Of a DNA stretch of 64,000 nucleotides, positions 1-8,101 are shown in pieces. The position numbers and the translations under genes are program-made. A model generated the notes under the pieces. The model worked only from the letters and a program-made list of their open reading frames with translations, made no database searches and was not told the origin of the DNA. Origin of the DNA: CAWDVK01 sp963805715. Its GTDB lineage: Bacteria; Actinomycetota; Actinomycetes; Streptosporangiales; Streptosporangiaceae. Position 1 is the first letter of the stretch. Each line of letters opens with the position of its first letter. The stretch covers positions 248,001 to 312,000 of the forward strand of contig CAWDVK010000020.1 of assembly GCA_963805715.1 (NCBI GenBank). Direction: 5' to 3'.

Positions 1-175
1 TGAGCGCGGGATCGTGACCGCCGCTGCGCAGCACCGACAGGTGCGTGATGGTGCGCTGGTAACTGCTGACGAGCTCGTCGATCTCGGCACCCGACAGCCG
101 CCGCCTCCGCCGGACAAGCTCGTCCAGGCGCGTCCACTCCGCCTGATGAGTCGCGACGAATGCGTCTACGTCCAC
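1..175 (-). CDS. Stage II sporulation protein M-like (DUF95) membrane protein, N-terminal part
   Basis: The first 58 codons run off the left edge of the window. Reading on the minus strand from a GTG, the protein begins MDVDAFVATHQAEW and continues with an Arg-rich stretch (LVRRRRRLSGAEIDELV) and YQRTITHLSVLRS. This is the usual cytoplasmic N-terminus of actinobacterial SpoIIM/DUF95 proteins, which precede several membrane helices. It is divergent from an RDD gene, a pairing that is common in actinomycetes. Only the non-membrane head is visible, so the assignment rests on this N-terminal pattern and the neighbour. No clear ribosome binding site is seen. Confidence 0.7.
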   Translation of the reverse strand, partial: MDVDAFVATHQAEWTRLDELVRRRRRLSGAEIDELVSSYQRTITHLSVLRSGGHDPAL

Positions 176-253
176 GCCAGGAGACTACTGCCGGGCCATG
201 GGTTATCTTGGCCCGACACGGCACGAGCAGGGACTGGCCAGGCGGAGGCTGCG

Positions 254-1193
254 GTGACCGAGGTCGTGACCGGCGAGGCCGTCGTGCTCGAACGTCCAGC
301 CTGCCAGTTACCCCGGCCGGATCGCCGCTCTGCTGATCGACCTGCTCGTCCAGGTGGCATTCCTGATCGCGCTGGTCGGCATAGCCTTCGCCAGCAGCCC
401 GGACTTTGCCATCCTCAGAGCCATCATCGTGGCCGGCCTCATCGTGACCCTGGTGGGCTACCCGGCGATCTTCGAGACCCTGAGCCGGGGAAAGACGCTC
501 GGCAAGATGGCGCTCGGGCTGCGGGTGATCGGAGACGATGGCGGACCCGAGCGGTTCCGCCAGGCCCTGGTCCGCGCGCTGGTCGGCGTGGTGGAGATCT
601 ACATGTTCCCGCCCGTGGCCCTGATCAGCTCGATGGTGTCGGCCAGGGGCAAGCGTCTGGGCGACGTCTTCGCCGGGACCTTCGTCATTCAGGAGCGGGT
701 GCCGCGCCGCAGCGACCTGGCGGCGGACGTCGCTGTGGTCCCGCCGCCGCTGCTCGGCTGGGCCCAGGCGCTGGAGCTGTCCCGTTTGTCCGACCAGACC
801 GCCGAGGCCGCGGGCAGTTACCTGCGCCGGTTTCATGACCTCACGCCAGCCGCCAGGGACGGTCTTGGCCTGCAGCTGGCTACCGCCGTTGCGGCGCAGG
901 TCAGCCCGCCTCCGCCGGCCGGAACTCCGCCGGCTGCCTACCTGTCGGCGGTCCTCGCTGTCCGGCGCCAGCGCGAGCACGCGCGGCTGGCCGCCATCCG
1001 CCCGGCCGCGCCGCCGACCGCAGCTACGGGCCAGCACCCGGCCCCCGGCCAGCCGGATCAGGCCCCGGTCACGTCGCCCTCTGCCGCCGGCCAGCCAGCG
1101 GAGGCTGGCGAACCCGAGGCCACCGCCAGCCCGCAGCCAGCCGACCAGCCCGGGTCCGGCCCGGAGCCGCCGCCGTTCACGCCGCCTGCCTGA
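254..1193 (+). pseudogene. RDD family membrane protein, frameshifted near its start
   Basis: The main frame encodes an RDD-domain protein: helices around VAFLIALVGIAFASS and AIIVAGLIVTLVGYPAIFE, the family motif SRGKTLGKMALGLRV, and a third helix before RGKRLGDVFAGTFVIQERVP. The C-terminus is a Pro/Ala-rich tail. In this frame the ORF has no ATG or GTG before codon 354 and opens in mid-domain. The missing head is in another frame: a GTG at 254 gives MTEVVTGEAVVLE, the standard RDD opening. Dropping one base between about 288 and 300 joins the two as VVLEVQPASYPGRIAALLID. It therefore carries one extra base, either a real mutation or a sequence error. The function of RDD proteins is unsettled; transport has been proposed. 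Confidence 0.75.
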
Positions 1194-1391
1194 CCGCCTT
1201 CTCTCCGGACCCGCCGCCCGCCCGACCCGCCCCCCGGCAGGACCCGGAGGTCCAGAGGTCCCGAAGGCCCCGGACGAACAACGTGGATGCGTGGTTACTG
1301 CGCAAACAGCGACAGTACCTGCGCTCCCACGTTGTCCGGGCTCCCGGCGATGCCCCCGCGGCGCACGTGGCCAGGGCCAGGGCGCCCGGCT

Positions 1392-2645
1392 TTACCCTCG
1401 CCAGGACTCCAGGTACCGCATCTGCGCGCTGCTCAGGGTGTCAATCGGGGTGCCGAGCGCCGCCAGCGCCAGCCCGGCGATCTTCGCGTCGATCGCCGCG
1501 GGAACGTCATGGACCCCGGCTGACGGCATCGCCTCGCCGCTGGCCAGCCAGGCCATCGCCAGCGCCTGGACGCCAAACGAGACGTCCATGACGGCGGGAG
1601 GGCTGCCCTCGGCGGCGACCAGGTTGACGACTCTGCCCTCGGCCAGCAGGATCAGCCGCCGCCCGTCGGCGAGCACGTACTCATCGGCATGCGGGCGGAT
1701 GGCCGGGTTCATCACCACCGCCAGGTCCGCCAGCGCCCGCACGTCGATCTCGACATCGAAGTGGCCGGCGTTGGCCAGGATGGCGCCGTCCCGCATGACC
1801 GCCAGGTGCTCGGGCCCGATGACATCCGTGCAGCCCGTCGCGGTGATGAACAGTTCGCCGATCGGGGCGGCGGCGGCCATCGGCAGCACCCGGAAGCCGC
1901 GCATGGCCGCCTCAAGCGCCCGCACGGCGTCTACCTCGGTGACGACGACGTGGGCGCCGAGGCCCCTGATCCGCTCGGCGATGCCGCTGCCGCACGGGCC
2001 GAAGCCGCAGACCACGACCGTCTTGGCGGCTAGCAGCGTGTTGGTGGCGCGCAAGATGCCGTCGATGACCGACTGGCCGGTGCCGAACCTGTTATCCATC
2101 ATCCGGGTCGCCGCCGACGAGTCAGCGGCGACGACCGGGAAGGACAGGATGCCCGCGGCGGCCATCTGGCGGAGCCTGGCCACGCCGGTCGACGTCGACT
2201 CACAGCCGCCGCGCATCCGCGCTAGCAGTTCCGGCCGCTGCTCGTGCATCGTGTTGACCAGATCGCCGCCGTCATCGATGACCAGATCGGGCCCGCAGTC
2301 GAGGGCGCGGTGAATGTGCTCGTCATAAGTGCCCCGGTCGGCACCGGACCGGGCGTAGACGGTCACCCCCGGCTCGGCCGCCAGCGCGGCGGCGACATCA
2401 TCCTGGGTCGACAGCGGGTTGGACGCTGCCAGGTGAATGGCGCCGCCGCCCGCCGTGATGAGGCTGACCAGGCCGGCTGTCTCGGCCGTTACGTGCAGGC
2501 ACGCCGCGACAGCCAGCCCGGTGAACGGCTGCTGCTCGGCGAAGGCAGCGCGCAGCAGCCCGAGCACCGGCATCGCGCGCTGCGCCCAGGCGATCCTGGG
2601 CCGGCCAACGGCGGCCAGCCCGGGATCGCTGACATCCGAGGCCAC
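1392..2645 (-). CDS. S-adenosylhomocysteine hydrolase-like protein, altered active site
   Basis: The protein is about 417 aa and has the fold and order of SAH hydrolase: N-terminal substrate domain (CLHVTAETAGL, VIDDGGDLV, CESTSTGVARL), an NAD-binding loop GFGPCGSG, and the GHFDVEID segment. It lacks the insertion and the C-terminal KPDHYRY tail of the true enzyme next door. At the catalytic block it reads ADSSAATRMMDNRFGTG where the neighbour has NDSVTKSKFDNKYGC, so the catalytic Lys is Thr and the Cys is Thr; the Asp is kept. Normal hydrolysis of SAH seems unlikely; a related NAD-dependent reaction or a regulatory role is possible. The GTG start at 2645 directly follows the upstream stop at 2650-2652, suggesting translational coupling; a longer start at 2684 overlapping that gene is also open. 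Confidence 0.8.
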   Translation of the reverse strand: MASDVSDPGLAAVGRPRIAWAQRAMPVLGLLRAAFAEQQPFTGLAVAACLHVTAETAGLVSLITAGGGAIHLAASNPLSTQDDVAAALAAEPGVTVYARSGADRGTYDEHIHRALDCGPDLVIDDGGDLVNTMHEQRPELLARMRGGCESTSTGVARLRQMAAAGILSFPVVAADSSAATRMMDNRFGTGQSVIDGILRATNTLLAAKTVVVCGFGPCGSGIAERIRGLGAHVVVTEVDAVRALEAAMRGFRVLPMAAAAPIGELFITATGCTDVIGPEHLAVMRDGAILANAGHFDVEIDVRALADLAVVMNPAIRPHADEYVLADGRRLILLAEGRVVNLVAAEGSPPAVMDVSFGVQALAMAWLASGEAMPSAGVHDVPAAIDAKIAGLALAALGTPIDTLSSAQMRYLESWRG

Positions 2646-2649
2646 CGGA

Positions 2650-4095
2650 TTAGTAGCGGTAGTGGTCCGGCTTGTAGGGGCCATCGACGGGCACTCCGAT
2701 GTAGGCGGCCTGCTCCTTGGTGAGCGTGGTCAGCCGGACGCCGAGCGCGTCCAGATGCAGCCGGGCCACCTTCTCGTCCAGGTGCTTGGGCAGGACATGC
2801 ACGCCGAGCGGGTACTCGTCCGCCTTGGTGAACAGCTCCACCTGGGCTATCACCTGGTTAGTGAAGCTGTTCGACATAACGAAACTCGGATGCCCGGTCG
2901 CATTGCCCAGGTTGAGCAGCCGCCCCTCGGACAGGATGATGATGGCGTGGCCGTCCGGGAAGATCCACTCATCGACCTGCGGCTTGATGTTCGTCCTGGT
3001 CACACCGGGAAGCCGGGCCAGGCCCGCCATGTCGATCTCGTTGTCGAAGTGGCCGATGTTCCCGACAATGGCCTGGTGCTTCATCTGGCTCATGTGCTCG
3101 GCCGTGATGATGTGGAAGTTGCCCGTCGCGCTGACGAAAATGTCGGCGGTCGAGACCATGTCCTCCAGCCGGGCTACCTGGTAGCCGTCCATGGCCGCCT
3201 GCAGCGCGCAGATCGGGTCGATCTCAGTCACCACGACCCGGGCGCCCTGGCCGCGCAGTGACTCCGCGCAGCCCTTGCCGACGTCGCCGTAACCGCAGAT
3301 CACCGCGACCTTCCCGCCGATCAGCACGTCGGTCGCGCGGTTGATGCCATCGACCAGCGAATGCCGGCACCCGTACTTGTTGTCGAACTTCGACTTGGTC
3401 ACCGAGTCGTTGACGTTGATCGCCGGGAAGCGCAGCGTGCCCGCACTGGCCATCTCATACAGCCGGTGCACGCCGGTCGTCGTCTCCTCGGTCACTCCCC
3501 TGATGCCGTCGGCCGCAGCGGTCCACTGACCGGGTGCCTGCGCCAGTGACCGGGCCAGCACCCCGAGGACGACCCGCCATTCCTCGGGGTCGTCGTCCGC
3601 CGTTGCCGGTACGGCGCCCGCAGCCTCGAACTCGGCGCCCTTGTGCACGAGCAGGGTCGCATCGCCGCCGTCGTCCAGCAGCATGTTCGGCCCGGGCTCC
3701 CCTGGCCAGGTCAGCGCCTGCTCGGTGCACCACCAGTACTCGTCCAGCGTCTCGCCCTTCCAGGCGAACACCGGGATGCCCTTGGGGTTGTCCGGCGTTC
3801 CCTCCGGGCCGACCGCGACGGCGGCGGCGGCGTGGTCCTGAGTCGAGAAGATGTTGCAGGACGCCCAGCGCACCTGCGCGCCAAGCGCCACGAGCGTCTC
3901 GATCAGCACGGCCGTCTGCACCGTCATGTGCAGCGAGCCGGTGATCCGGGCGCCAGCGAGCGGACGGGAGCCGGCCCATTCGGCCTGCACGGCCATCAGG
4001 CCGGGCATCTCGTGCTCGGCGAGCCTGATCTCGCGGCGGCCGAAGTCGGCCAGGGACAGGTCAGCGACCTTGAACGCGGGAGCCTCCGCGGGCAT
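2650..4095 (-). CDS. ahcY: Adenosylhomocysteinase
   Basis: A full-length bacterial-type SAH hydrolase (481 aa) that splits S-adenosylhomocysteine into adenosine and homocysteine in the activated methyl cycle, using bound NAD. The active-site residues are all present: His in GSLHMTVQ (about residue 56), Asp in LLDDGGDATLL, Glu in TEETTTGVHRL, and Lys, Asp and Cys in NDSVTKSKFDNKYGC. The NAD loop is GYGDVGKG and the C-terminus ends KPDHYRY, which reaches into the partner subunit in known tetramers. The bacterial insertion around PNMLLDDGGDATLLVHKG and the AGAVPATADDDPEEW segment is present. The ATG at 4095 is chosen because AAGGAG lies six bases upstream and the N-terminus is normal from there. 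It is followed closely by the SAH hydrolase-like paralogue. Confidence 0.97.
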   Translation of the reverse strand: MPAEAPAFKVADLSLADFGRREIRLAEHEMPGLMAVQAEWAGSRPLAGARITGSLHMTVQTAVLIETLVALGAQVRWASCNIFSTQDHAAAAVAVGPEGTPDNPKGIPVFAWKGETLDEYWWCTEQALTWPGEPGPNMLLDDGGDATLLVHKGAEFEAAGAVPATADDDPEEWRVVLGVLARSLAQAPGQWTAAADGIRGVTEETTTGVHRLYEMASAGTLRFPAINVNDSVTKSKFDNKYGCRHSLVDGINRATDVLIGGKVAVICGYGDVGKGCAESLRGQGARVVVTEIDPICALQAAMDGYQVARLEDMVSTADIFVSATGNFHIITAEHMSQMKHQAIVGNIGHFDNEIDMAGLARLPGVTRTNIKPQVDEWIFPDGHAIIILSEGRLLNLGNATGHPSFVMSNSFTNQVIAQVELFTKADEYPLGVHVLPKHLDEKVARLHLDALGVRLTTLTKEQAAYIGVPVDGPYKPDHYRY

Positions 4096-4267
4096 ATGCA
4101 CTCCTTGAGGGTGAGGGCTGGGCGTGTGCCTGCCAGCTCCGGCCTGGCCAGCGCGCCAGGACGCTGGCTGACGGCCGCAAGCGAACACCATCGACCGTAC
4201 GGGACGAGGGCGGGTCCGTGCACGCGGGGACGCGCTTTCTTGACACGAAAATGTTAAGTTTATCGCC

Positions 4268-4702
4268 ATGCGCATCGCTGAGGCGGCACGGGCCCTCGGT
4301 ACCTCGGCCCGGATGCTCAGGTACCGGGAGTCGCTGGGCCTGCTCCCCCTCGTGCAGCAGCGCCGCCCGGGCCGCAGCAGCGCCGCCGCCCGCACCGGGA
4401 GCGGCCCCGGTCACCGCCAGTTCGGCGACGCCGACCTCGCGGCCGTGGCGCTCGGCCTGTCGATCGAGCGCCGTTATGACGTCAGCCCGGCCGCGCTCGC
4501 TTTCGGTATCGCGGTCCTGGCCGATCCGCGGATCCGGTCGGAGGTCGCCGAGCTCGGCCGGCGGATCGGCCGGATTGAGCCGCCGCGCGCCCGGGCCCTG
4601 GACTTCGAGCAGGAGCGCGCACAGCGCCTGCTCAGGCTGGGCGGTGAGGGCGACGACCAGGCGCGGCGCGGGGCCGGCTCTGGCGGCGGGAAGCGGCTCT
4701 AG
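4268..4702 (+). CDS. MerR family transcriptional regulator
   Basis: A 144 aa protein whose N-terminus (MRIAEAARALGTSARMLRYRESLGLLP) is the MerR winged-helix DNA-binding motif, including the RYRESLGLL signature, followed by HRQFGDADL. The C-terminal half has helical, dimerisation-type composition but no cysteine cluster, so a metal sensor is unlikely. It is divergent from ahcY with 172 bases between the starts. A TTGACA hexamer lies at 4240-4245 close to the start, though no convincing -10 follows, and the mRNA may be nearly leaderless. The divergent layout makes control of ahcY an obvious but untested idea. Confidence 0.85.
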   Translation: MRIAEAARALGTSARMLRYRESLGLLPLVQQRRPGRSSAAARTGSGPGHRQFGDADLAAVALGLSIERRYDVSPAALAFGIAVLADPRIRSEVAELGRRIGRIEPPRARALDFEQERAQRLLRLGGEGDDQARRGAGSGGGKRL

Positions 4703-4939
4703 GCAGCGGGCCGACGCTGCTGGGAGTGCCTGGCTGGCACCGCCGCGGGCGCACGAGCGCCGCCTGCATCGCCGGCTCGGCGGCCGCCACGGTGACCAGC
4801 CCGGTGTCGCGGCGGATGTCGGGCACGGCGCCGGTGACCTCGGCGACGGCGACGACGGGGTGTGAGACAAGAATGTAGGTGACTGGCGGGTGACTGGGCT
4901 GGCCTCGATGGCCTGAGTGCGGGCCGTTGTCAGATGCCG

Positions 4940-5599
4940 GGTCAGGCCGCTCCTGTCTGGTCGGTTCCCAGCTGCCGCCGTGCCAGGTCTGGTGGATTCC
5001 GCCCCCCTTCTCGAAGCCGGTGACCCGGTCGACCTCGCCAGTGATCAGCACCGACCGTCATCTAGGAACGACGGCTGCCGGTGCTCGATGATGTCAAAGC
5101 CGGCGCCGTCCAGGGCGCTGCGGCTGGCGGTGGGAAGCCCCGGTGGTGTGGTCGAAGTGGCCGTGGCTGCAGGCAAGGGCCTCGATGTCCGCCAGATCGC
5201 GGCCCAGTCGGCGCAGGTTCTCCGCGCGCTCGTCCGGCGTCAGCCCGGTGTCGGACAACAGCCGCCGCACCTGGCCGCCCTTGCGGATCTCGACGAGCGC
5301 GGAGAACCCGTGCTGGGCGAGCGGGGTGTCCGGCACCTCGCCCTCGCGCAGCGTCGGCGCCTCCAGCATCGGCGCCGGCCGGCCGTCCCGGCCAGTGACA
5401 GCCGCTTGGCCGGCCCCTCGTCCGGCAGGTCGATCTCCACGGTGTTGTAGCAGACCGTCAGCGCCGACAGCTCGTCGGCCGGCTCGAGCGGAAGCACCTC
5501 GCCCTCCCACTCCACGCTCGCCGGCCAGGCTTCCGCCGGCGTGACTTCGGCATGGGTACCGGTGTCGCACATCGCCTGCGCCTCCATGACGGCACTCAA
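4940..5599 (-). pseudogene. MBL-fold metallo-hydrolase, degraded
   Basis: Three minus-strand pieces in different frames together resemble one MBL-fold hydrolase of the type that carries a LITGEVDR motif. The first piece (about 5380-5599) reads ADELSALTVCYNTVEIDLP. The second (about 5140-5380) reads AQHGFSALVEIRKGGQVRRL and contains the metal-ligand motif SHGHFDHTTG. The third (about 4945-5090) reads DIIEHRQPSFLDDGR then LITGEVDRVTGFEKG and GGSWEPT. The middle roughly 100 residues and the C-terminal domain are missing, and in-frame stops separate the parts. This is loss of segments as well as frame shifts, so it is judged a true relic. Bases 4703-4939 beside it hold no supportable gene. Confidence 0.7.
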
Positions 5600-5639
5600 G
5601 CCCGGCGTTCGCCGCCACGGCCGGACTTAGCAGCGGTCT

Positions 5640-5947
5640 CGTGCCGCCGCTAGGCTAGGGTCTCTGCTCACCCCGCCCCGGTAACCGTAGCCACTGACCG
5701 GGCCGCTCTGAACTGGGCTGATGTGCTATGCGGTGCATTGTGCCTCAAGCCACGGGGTCACAGCGTCAGGACCGAAGCCGTTTGGCCTGTGACGCCGGTA
5801 CTTTCGTCCTACCCAAGTCAGGTCGAACGGGTATTGCGGAAAGGGCTGCCGCGGCCAACGTTGCAGGCACAACGCCTGGGTGGCTGGATACCGATAGTTC
5901 GGCAGGTGAGGAAGCTCAGGCGGTGTCCCCCAAGTGGGGAGGCCAAA
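5640..5947 (+). promoter_or_regulatory. Long non-coding leader with sequestered ribosome binding site
   Basis: About 300 bases without a supportable ORF precede the MaoC-like gene. The last 20 bases contain TCCCCCAAGTGGGGAGG, where the CCCC run can pair with the GGGGAGG Shine-Dalgarno, leaving a tiny loop; this would hide the ribosome binding site. Upstream there are other short self-complementary stretches (for example around 5770-5800 and 5840-5885). I could not match it to a known riboswitch class by its conserved sequence. It may be a structured regulatory leader, or simply promoter DNA with a chance hairpin. Confidence 0.35.
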
Positions 5948-6469
5948 ATGCACTCGGCACACCACCAGGATTTCGCTGCCGACACCGGCCCTGCACCGGA
6001 ACGCCGTCGGCTACCGGTGACGTTCGATCAGGTGGAGCAGCTGCTAGGACACCAGGATGTCTCCGGCTGGGTGACCGTCGACCGTGAGCATTTGCGTGAA
6101 TTCGCGCACGCCACCTACCTTGATCCGGCGTACGTCGACCTGACCCCGAGCCGCAACCACGCGCTCGGGCCCGACCTTGCCGACGGCTTCCTGCTGCTGT
6201 CGCTGCTCGTGCACTTCGAGTTTGCGGTGCCGCTGGTGCAAACCGATGGCCGCTACGGCTACAACTATGGGCTGGACCGGGTCCGCTTCACCGCCCCGGT
6301 GTTCGCCGGGCAGGCAGTCCGGGTGAGCCGGGAAGTCGTGGACGTGCGGCGGAAATCGGCGAGCCGGGTGCTGGTCACCGTGGATCACCAGATGGAAGCC
6401 GAGGGGTCTGCAGCGCCGGTGATGATCGCGCGCTGGCTGATGCTTTACGTGGACGGCAGGGCCGAGTAA
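5948..6469 (+). CDS. MaoC-like hot-dog fold protein
   Basis: The 173 aa protein has the MaoC/R-hydratase layout: VSGWVTVDREHLREFAHATYLDPAYVDLTPS, then GPDLADGFLLLSLLVHF (the hot-dog central helix), then YGLDRVRFTAPVFAGQAVRV (the overhang segment). Active hydratases of this group carry a D..xxxH motif; here the His position appears to be Tyr (PAYVD instead of IHVD). It may therefore bind or hydrate an acyl-CoA in an unusual way, or be non-catalytic. The ATG at 5948 is preceded by GGGGAGG. Its stop overlaps the start of the acyl-CoA ligase (TAATG), so the two are translated together and probably act on the same acyl-CoA. Confidence 0.8.
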   Translation: MHSAHHQDFAADTGPAPERRRLPVTFDQVEQLLGHQDVSGWVTVDREHLREFAHATYLDPAYVDLTPSRNHALGPDLADGFLLLSLLVHFEFAVPLVQTDGRYGYNYGLDRVRFTAPVFAGQAVRVSREVVDVRRKSASRVLVTVDHQMEAEGSAAPVMIARWLMLYVDGRAE

Positions 6470-8076
6470 TGACCGGCTGGCGTGCCCCTCCGGCGCTGGG
6501 CCGGATCAGCGACTACCCGTTCCATTACGCGACCGTCGATCCTGGCCGCCCGGCGCTGCTGTTCGAGCAGGACGTGCTGAGCTACGGCGGCCTGGCCGAG
6601 CGGGTCGAGGTGTTCGCCCGGGCGCTGTACGCCTCCGGGGTGCGGCCCGGGGATCGGGTGGCGGTGCTGTCAACTCCCCGCCCCGAGTTCTTCGTCATCT
6701 GCCTGGCGACCGCGCGTCTGGGCGGGATCTGGCTGGGACTCAACCCGGCGCACACGGTTGACGAGCTCACCTACGTGCTCCAAGACGCCAAGCCCCGGCT
6801 CGTGTTCACCATGGCACGGTTCGAGGGACGAGACTATGCGCCCAACGTCCGGCGGGCGGCGCACCTGGCCAGAAGCCGGGCGGAGGTCCTGCCGCTCGCG
6901 GGACTGCCTGACCGCGACCCCTTCCTGGACCGGGCCGCGGCAGCGGATGCGGCGGCGGCGGCCACCGCGGCCGCGACCGTGACCCCCGCGCAGCCCGCAC
7001 TCATCGTCTACACCTCGGGCAGCACCGGCGCTCCCAAGGGCGCGCTGATCCGGCACGCTGGCCTGGTGCGCCTGGGCCGGGTCGAGTCCGCCCAATGGGC
7101 GGTCCCGCGGCTGCGGCTGATCTGCAACCTCCCGATCGACCACATCGGCGGCGTCGGTGACCTGTGCTGCGTGCCGCTGGTGGCCGGCGGCTCGATCGTG
7201 TTTCAGCAGCGGTTTGATGCGCAGCAGACCCTCGACGCGATCGCCCCTTACCAGGTGACCGCCCTGTTCCAGGTCCCGACACAGCTGCAGCGGATCGCCG
7301 CGCTTGCCGGATTCAGCACGGCCGACCTGAGTTCCCTGCGGGCGGTTGGCTGGGGCGGTGGGCCGCTGCCGCTGGAGGTCATCCGCTGCTACCGCCGGCT
7401 CAGTGTCGCACTCACCGCCACCTACGGCGCCACCGAGGTGACCAGTTCCGTCACTTACACCGACCCAGGCGCAGACGACGAGGTCTTGGCCGCCACGGTC
7501 GGGCGGCCCGATCCAGAACTCGACGTGCGCCTGCTCACCGACGACGGCCGCTGGGGTGAAGCAGGGGAAGAGGGCGAGGTCTGCGTCCGCCACCCGTCGG
7601 TGATGGCTGGCTACTACCACCGGCCCGCGGACACCGCGGCCGTGTTCACTGCGGATGGCTGGCTGCGAACCGGTGACCGCGGGCTGCTCCGCCGGGACGG
7701 CAACTTGCGGCTCGTGGCCCGCCACAAGGAAATGTTCAAGTCCGGCGGCTACAACATCTACCCGCGCGAGATCGAGCTGGCTCTCGAAAGCCACCCCGCC
7801 GTTGCCGCCGCGGCGGTCGTCTCCCGGCCCGACGCCGACTACCAGGCCGTGGGTGTCGCCTTCATCGAGCCGCAACCCGGGACTGCGGTGACCGCCGAAG
7901 AACTCGCCGCCTGGTGCCGGCAGCGGCTTGCCAACTACAAAGTGCCCAAGCAGATCCACATCATCGACAGCTTGCCGCTGCTGCCCGTGGGCAAGATCGA
8001 CCGGCCGCTGCTTGCCCGGACAGCCACCGTCCCATCCGCTGCTCCCAACCGGGAGCGGCCGCCCGCAGCCCGGTGA
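6469..8076 (+). CDS. AMP-dependent acyl-CoA synthetase/ligase
   Basis: A 535 aa ANL-superfamily adenylating enzyme that activates a carboxylic acid to its AMP ester and then to the CoA thioester. Motifs are in order: A3 loop YTSGSTGAPKGALI (about 180), YGATEVTS (A5), GWLRTGDRG (A7), RHKEMFKSGGYNIYPREIE (A8 hinge) and the A10 lysine in LPVGKIDRPLL. No carrier-protein or reductase domain is attached, so it is a stand-alone ligase. The chain length and substrate cannot be read from sequence. It overlaps the MaoC-like gene by one base and is 25 bases ahead of an APC permease, suggesting uptake, CoA activation and hydration of one imported acid. Confidence 0.92.
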   Translation: MTGWRAPPALGRISDYPFHYATVDPGRPALLFEQDVLSYGGLAERVEVFARALYASGVRPGDRVAVLSTPRPEFFVICLATARLGGIWLGLNPAHTVDELTYVLQDAKPRLVFTMARFEGRDYAPNVRRAAHLARSRAEVLPLAGLPDRDPFLDRAAAADAAAAATAAATVTPAQPALIVYTSGSTGAPKGALIRHAGLVRLGRVESAQWAVPRLRLICNLPIDHIGGVGDLCCVPLVAGGSIVFQQRFDAQQTLDAIAPYQVTALFQVPTQLQRIAALAGFSTADLSSLRAVGWGGGPLPLEVIRCYRRLSVALTATYGATEVTSSVTYTDPGADDEVLAATVGRPDPELDVRLLTDDGRWGEAGEEGEVCVRHPSVMAGYYHRPADTAAVFTADGWLRTGDRGLLRRDGNLRLVARHKEMFKSGGYNIYPREIELALESHPAVAAAAVVSRPDADYQAVGVAFIEPQPGTAVTAEELAAWCRQRLANYKVPKQIHIIDSLPLLPVGKIDRPLLARTATVPSAAPNRERPPAAR

Positions 8077-8101
8077 GCGTCCCGGCCCTTAGGAGGTTGC
8101 G

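Noticed and set aside
835..2313. Long plus-strand frame across the RDD tail and SAH hydrolase-like gene
   Set aside because: It is antisense to a gene with clear family motifs; the translation is low-complexity and resembles nothing.
4703..4939. Minus-strand stretch reading VVAVAEVTGAVPDIRRDTG
   Set aside because: It looks somewhat protein-like but no family is recognised and no start is credible; too weak to annotate.
5726..5965. 79 aa minus-strand frame in the MaoC leader
   Set aside because: It has no ribosome binding site, no recognisable similarity and lies over the probable leader and Shine-Dalgarno of the operon.
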